NCBI GenBank assembly: GCA_041879425.1
Contig: CP090854.1
Location: forward strand, 1,922,001 to 1,986,000
From: Vibrio pomeroyi
Lineage (GTDB): Bacteria > Pseudomonadota > Gammaproteobacteria > Enterobacterales > Vibrionaceae
Length of the DNA: 64,000 bases
Reading direction: 5' to 3'
Part shown: positions 32,701 to 38,700 of the stretch, one piece after another
How positions within the stretch are numbered: position 1 is the stretch's first letter
Layout of the letters: every line of letters starts with the position of its first letter
Program-made: the position numbers and the translations under genes
The notes under the pieces: model-generated
The model's database searches: none
Told to the model about the DNA's origin: nothing
The model's input: the letters and a program-made list of their open reading frames with translations, nothing else

Positions 32701-35700
32701 CTGCTCATTCACGGTATACAGCGCTTCGCCATTATGGAACACGTTGTTTGCGTCAGCGATGCTGTACTCGATGTTGGTGCCATCGGCGTCGGTCGCCGTG
32801 ACCGTGCCCAGCGTTACGCCCGCTGCCGTGCCTTCCGCATACTCGAACGTATCTGTCGCTTTATCGATGACCGTGTCGTTGTCGTTCACGTTCGTTTCTT
32901 TCAGCGTCACCTCGATCGTATCAACCGTGTTATCGCCCGAACCGTCCGTGCCCGTCGCCGTCACTGTGATTGTATGACTGTTGTCATCCAACTCGTAGTC
33001 GTTGGTGAACGCGGCATAACCCGCATCCGTCAGGCTGACCTCACCGGTCTGCTCATTCACGGTATACAGCGCTTCGCCATTATGGAACACGTTGTTTGCG
33101 TCAGCGATGCTGTACTCGATGTTGGTGCCATCGGCGTCGGTCGCCGTGACCGTGCCCAGCGTTACGCCCGCTGCCGTGCCTTCCGCATACTCGAACGTAT
33201 CTGTCGCTTTATCGATGACCGTGTCGTTGTCGTTCACGTTCGTTTCTTTCAGCGTCACCTCGATCGTATCAACCGTGTTATCGCCCGAACCGTCCGTGCC
33301 CGTCGCCGTCACTGTGATTGTATGACTGTTGTCATCCAACTCGTAGTCGTTGGTGAACGCGGCATAACCCGCATCCGTCAGGCTGACCTCACCGGTCTGC
33401 TCATTCACGGTATACAGCGCTTCGCCATTATGGAACACGTTGTTTGCGTCAGCGATGCTGTACTCGATGTTGGTGCCATCGGCGTCGGTCGCCGTGACCG
33501 TGCCCAGCGTTACGCCCGCTGCCGTGCCTTCCGCATACTCGAACGTATCTGTCGCTTTATCGATGACCGTGTCGTTGTCGTTCACGTTCGTTTCTTTCAG
33601 CGTCACCTCGATCGTATCAACCGTGTTATCGCCCGAACCGTCCGTGCCCGTCGCCGTCACTGTGATTGTATGACTGTTGTCATCCAACTCGTAGTCGTTG
33701 GTGAACGCGGCATAACCCGCATCCGTCAGGCTGACCTCACCGGTCTGCTCATTCACGGTATACAGCGCTTCGCCATTATGGAACACGTTGTTTGCGTCAG
33801 CGATGCTGTACTCGATGTTGGTGCCATCGGCGTCGGTCGCCGTGACCGTGCCCAGCGTTACGCCCGCTGCCGTGCCTTCCGCATACTCGAACGTATCTGT
33901 CGCTTTATCGATGACCGTGTCGTTGTCGTTCACGTTCGTTTCTTTCAGCGTCACCTCGATCGTATCAACCGTGTTATCGCCCGAACCGTCCGTGCCCGTC
34001 GCCGTCACTGTGATTGTATGACTGTTGTCATCCAACTCGTAGTCGTTGGTGAACGCGGCATAACCCGCATCCGTCAGGCTGACCTCACCGGTCTGCTCAT
34101 TCACGGTATACAGCGCTTCGCCATTATGGAACACGTTGTTTGCGTCAGCGATGCTGTACTCGATGTTGGTGCCATCGGCGTCGGTCGCCGTGACCGTGCC
34201 CAGCGTTACGCCCGCTGCCGTGCCTTCCGCATACTCGAACGTATCTGTCGCTTTATCGATGACCGTGTCGTTGTCGTTCACGTTCGTTTCTTTCAGCGTC
34301 ACCTCGATCGTATCAACCGTGTTATCGCCCGAACCGTCCGTGCCCGTCGCCGTCACTGTGATTGTATGACTGTTGTCATCCAACTCGTAGTCGTTGGTGA
34401 ACGCGGCATAACCCGCATCCGTCAGGCTGACCTCACCGGTCTGCTCATTCACGGTATACAGCGCTTCGCCATTATGGAACACGTTGTTTGCGTCAGCGAT
34501 GCTGTACTCGATGTTGGTGCCATCGGCGTCGGTCGCCGTGACCGTGCCCAGCGTTACGCCCGCTGCCGTGCCTTCCGCATACTCGAACGTATCTGTCGCT
34601 TTATCGATGACCGTGTCGTTGTCGTTCACGTTCGTTTCTTTCAGCGTCACCTCGATCGTATCAACCGTGTTATCGCCCGAACCGTCCGTGCCCGTCGCCG
34701 TCACTGTGATTGTATGACTGTTGTCATCCAACTCGTAGTCGTTGGTGAACGCGGCATAACCCGCATCCGTCAGGCTGACCTCACCGGTCTGCTCATTCAC
34801 GGTATACAGCGCTTCGCCATTATGGAACACGTTGTTTGCGTCAGCGATGCTGTACTCGATGTTGGTGCCATCGGCGTCGGTCGCCGTGACCGTGCCCAGC
34901 GTTACGCCCGCTGCCGTGCCTTCCGCATACTCGAACGTATCTGTCGCTTTATCGATGACCGTGTCGTTGTCGTTCACGTTCGTTTCTTTCAGCGTCACCT
35001 CGATCGTATCAACCGTGTTATCGCCCGAACCGTCCGTGCCCGTCGCCGTCACTGTGATTGTATGACTGTTGTCATCCAACTCGTAGTCGTTGGTGAACGC
35101 GGCATAACCCGCATCCGTCAGGCTGACCTCACCGGTCTGCTCATTCACGGTATACAGCGCTTCGCCATTATGGAACACGTTGTTTGCGTCAGCGATGCTG
35201 TACTCGATGTTGGTGCCATCGGCGTCGGTCGCCGTGACCGTGCCCAGCGTTACGCCCGCTGCCGTGCCTTCCGCATACTCGAACGTATCTGTCGCTTTAT
35301 CGATGACCGTGTCGTTGTCGTTCACGTTCGTTTCTTTCAGCGTCACCTCGATCGTATCAACCGTGTTATCGCCCGAACCGTCCGTGCCCGTCGCCGTCAC
35401 TGTGATTGTATGACTGTTGTCATCCAACTCGTAGTCGTTGGTGAACGCGGCATAACCCGCATCCGTCAGGCTGACCTCACCGGTCTGCTCATTCACGGTA
35501 TACAGCGCTTCGCCATTATGGAACACGTTGTTTGCGTCAGCGATGCTGTACTCGATGTTGGTGCCATCGGCGTCGGTCGCCGTGACCGTGCCCAGCGTTA
35601 CGCCCGCTGCCGTGCCTTCCGCATACTCGAACGTATCTGTCGCTTTATCGATGACCGTGTCGTTGTCGTTCACGTTCGTTTCTTTCAGCGTCACCTCGAT

Positions 35701-38700
35701 CGTATCAACCGTGTTATCGCCCGAACCGTCCGTGCCCGTCGCCGTCACTGTGATTGTATGACTGTTGTCATCCAACTCGTAGTCGTTGGTGAACGCGGCA
35801 TAACCCGCATCCGTCAGGCTGACCTCACCGGTCTGCTCATTCACGGTATACAGCGCTTCGCCATTATGGAACACGTTGTTTGCGTCAGCGATGCTGTACT
35901 CGATGTTGGTGCCATCGGCGTCGGTCGCCGTGACCGTGCCCAGCGTTACGCCCGCTGCCGTGCCTTCCGCATACTCGAACGTATCTGTCGCTTTATCGAT
36001 GACCGTGTCGTTGTCGTTCACGTTCGTTTCTTTCAGCGTCACCTCGATCGTATCAACCGTGTTATCGCCCGAACCGTCCGTGCCCGTCGCCGTCACTGTG
36101 ATTGTATGACTGTTGTCATCCAACTCGTAGTCGTTGGTGAACGCGGCATAACCCGCATCCGTCAGGCTGACCTCACCGGTCTGCTCATTCACGGTATACA
36201 GCGCTTCGCCATTATGGAACACGTTGTTTGCGTCAGCGATGCTGTACTCGATGTTGGTGCCATCGGCGTCGGTCGCCGTGACCGTGCCCAGCGTTACGCC
36301 CGCTGCCGTGCCTTCCGCATACTCGAACGTATCTGTCGCTTTATCGATGACCGTGTCGTTGTCGTTCACGTTCGTTTCTTTCAGCGTCACCTCGATCGTA
36401 TCAACCGTGTTATCGCCCGAACCGTCCGTGCCCGTCGCCGTCACTGTGATTGTATGACTGTTGTCATCCAACTCGTAGTCGTTGGTGAACGCGGCATAAC
36501 CCGCATCCGTCAGGCTGACCTCACCGGTCTGCTCATTCACGGTATACAGCGCTTCGCCATTATGGAACACGTTGTTTGCGTCAGCGATGCTGTACTCGAT
36601 GTTGGTGCCATCGGCGTCGGTCGCCGTGACCGTGCCCAGCGTTACGCCCGCTGCCGTGCCTTCCGCATACTCGAACGTATCTGTCGCTTTATCGATGACC
36701 GTGTCGTTGTCGTTCACGTTCGTTTCTTTCAGCGTCACCTCGATCGTATCAACCGTGTTATCGCCCGAACCGTCCGTGCCCGTCGCCGTCACTGTGATTG
36801 TATGACTGTTGTCATCCAACTCGTAGTCGTTGGTGAACGCGGCATAACCCGCATCCGTCAGGCTGACCTCACCGGTCTGCTCATTCACGGTATACAGCGC
36901 TTCGCCATTATGGAACACGTTGTTTGCGTCAGCGATGCTGTACTCGATGTTGGTGCCATCGGCGTCGGTCGCCGTGACCGTGCCCAGCGTTACGCCCGCT
37001 GCCGTGCCTTCCGCATACTCGAACGTATCTGTCGCTTTATCGATGACCGTGTCGTTGTCGTTCACGTTCGTTTCTTTCAGCGTCACCTCGATCGTATCAA
37101 CCGTGTTATCGCCCGAACCGTCCGTGCCCGTCGCCGTCACTGTGATTGTATGACTGTTGTCATCCAACTCGTAGTCGTTGGTGAACGCGGCATAACCCGC
37201 ATCCGTCAGGCTGACCTCACCGGTCTGCTCATTCACGGTATACAGCGCTTCGCCATTATGGAACACGTTGTTTGCGTCAGCGATGCTGTACTCGATGTTG
37301 GTGCCATCGGCGTCGGTCGCCGTGACCGTGCCCAGCGTTACGCCCGCTGCCGTGCCTTCCGCATACTCGAACGTATCTGTCGCTTTATCGATGACCGTGT
37401 CGTTGTCGTTCACGTTCGTTTCTTTCAGCGTCACCTCGATCGTATCAACCGTGTTATCGCCCGAACCGTCCGTGCCCGTCGCCGTCACTGTGATTGTATG
37501 ACTGTTGTCATCCAACTCGTAGTCGTTGGTGAACGCGGCATAACCCGCATCCGTCAGGCTGACCTCACCGGTCTGCTCATTCACGGTATACAGCGCTTCG
37601 CCATTATGGAACACGTTGTTTGCGTCAGCGATGCTGTACTCGATGTTGGTGCCATCGGCGTCGGTCGCCGTGACCGTGCCCAGCGTTACGCCCGCTGCCG
37701 TGCCTTCCGCATACTCGAACGTATCTGTCGCTTTATCGATGACCGTGTCGTTGTCGTTCACGTTCGTTTCTTTCAGCGTCACCTCGATCGTATCAACCGT
37801 GTTATCGCCCGAACCGTCCGTGCCCGTCGCCGTCACTGTGATTGTATGACTGTTGTCATCCAACTCGTAGTCGTTGGTGAACGCGGCATAACCCGCATCC
37901 GTCAGGCTGACCTCACCGGTCTGCTCATTCACGGTATACAGCGCTTCGCCATTATGGAACACGTTGTTTGCGTCAGCGATGCTGTACTCGATGTTGGTGC
38001 CATCGGCGTCGGTCGCCGTGACCGTGCCCAGCGTTACGCCCGCTGCCGTGCCTTCCGCATACTCGAACGTATCTGTCGCTTTATCGATGACCGTGTCGTT
38101 GTCGTTCACGTTCGTTTCTTTCAGCGTCACCTCGATCGTATCAACCGTGTTATCGCCCGAACCGTCCGTGCCCGTCGCCGTCACTGTGATTGTATGACTG
38201 TTGTCATCCAACTCGTAGTCGTTGGTGAACGCGGCATAACCCGCATCCGTCAGGCTGACCTCACCGGTCTGCTCATTCACGGTATACAGCGCTTCGCCAT
38301 TATGGAACACGTTGTTTGCGTCAGCGATGCTGTACTCGATGTTGGTGCCATCGGCGTCGGTCGCCGTGACCGTGCCCAGCGTTACGCCCGCTGCCGTGCC
38401 TTCCGCATACTCGAACGTATCTGTCGCTTTATCGATGACCGTGTCGTTGTCGTTCACGTTCGTTTCTTTCAGCGTCACCTCGATCGTATCAACCGTGTTA
38501 TCGCCCGAACCGTCCGTGCCCGTCGCCGTCACTGTGATTGTATGACTGTTGTCATCCAACTCGTAGTCGTTGGTGAACGCGGCATAACCCGCATCCGTCA
38601 GGCTGACCTCACCGGTCTGCTCATTCACGGTATACAGCGCTTCGCCATTATGGAACACGTTGTTTGCGTCAGCGATGCTGTACTCGATGTTGGTGCCATC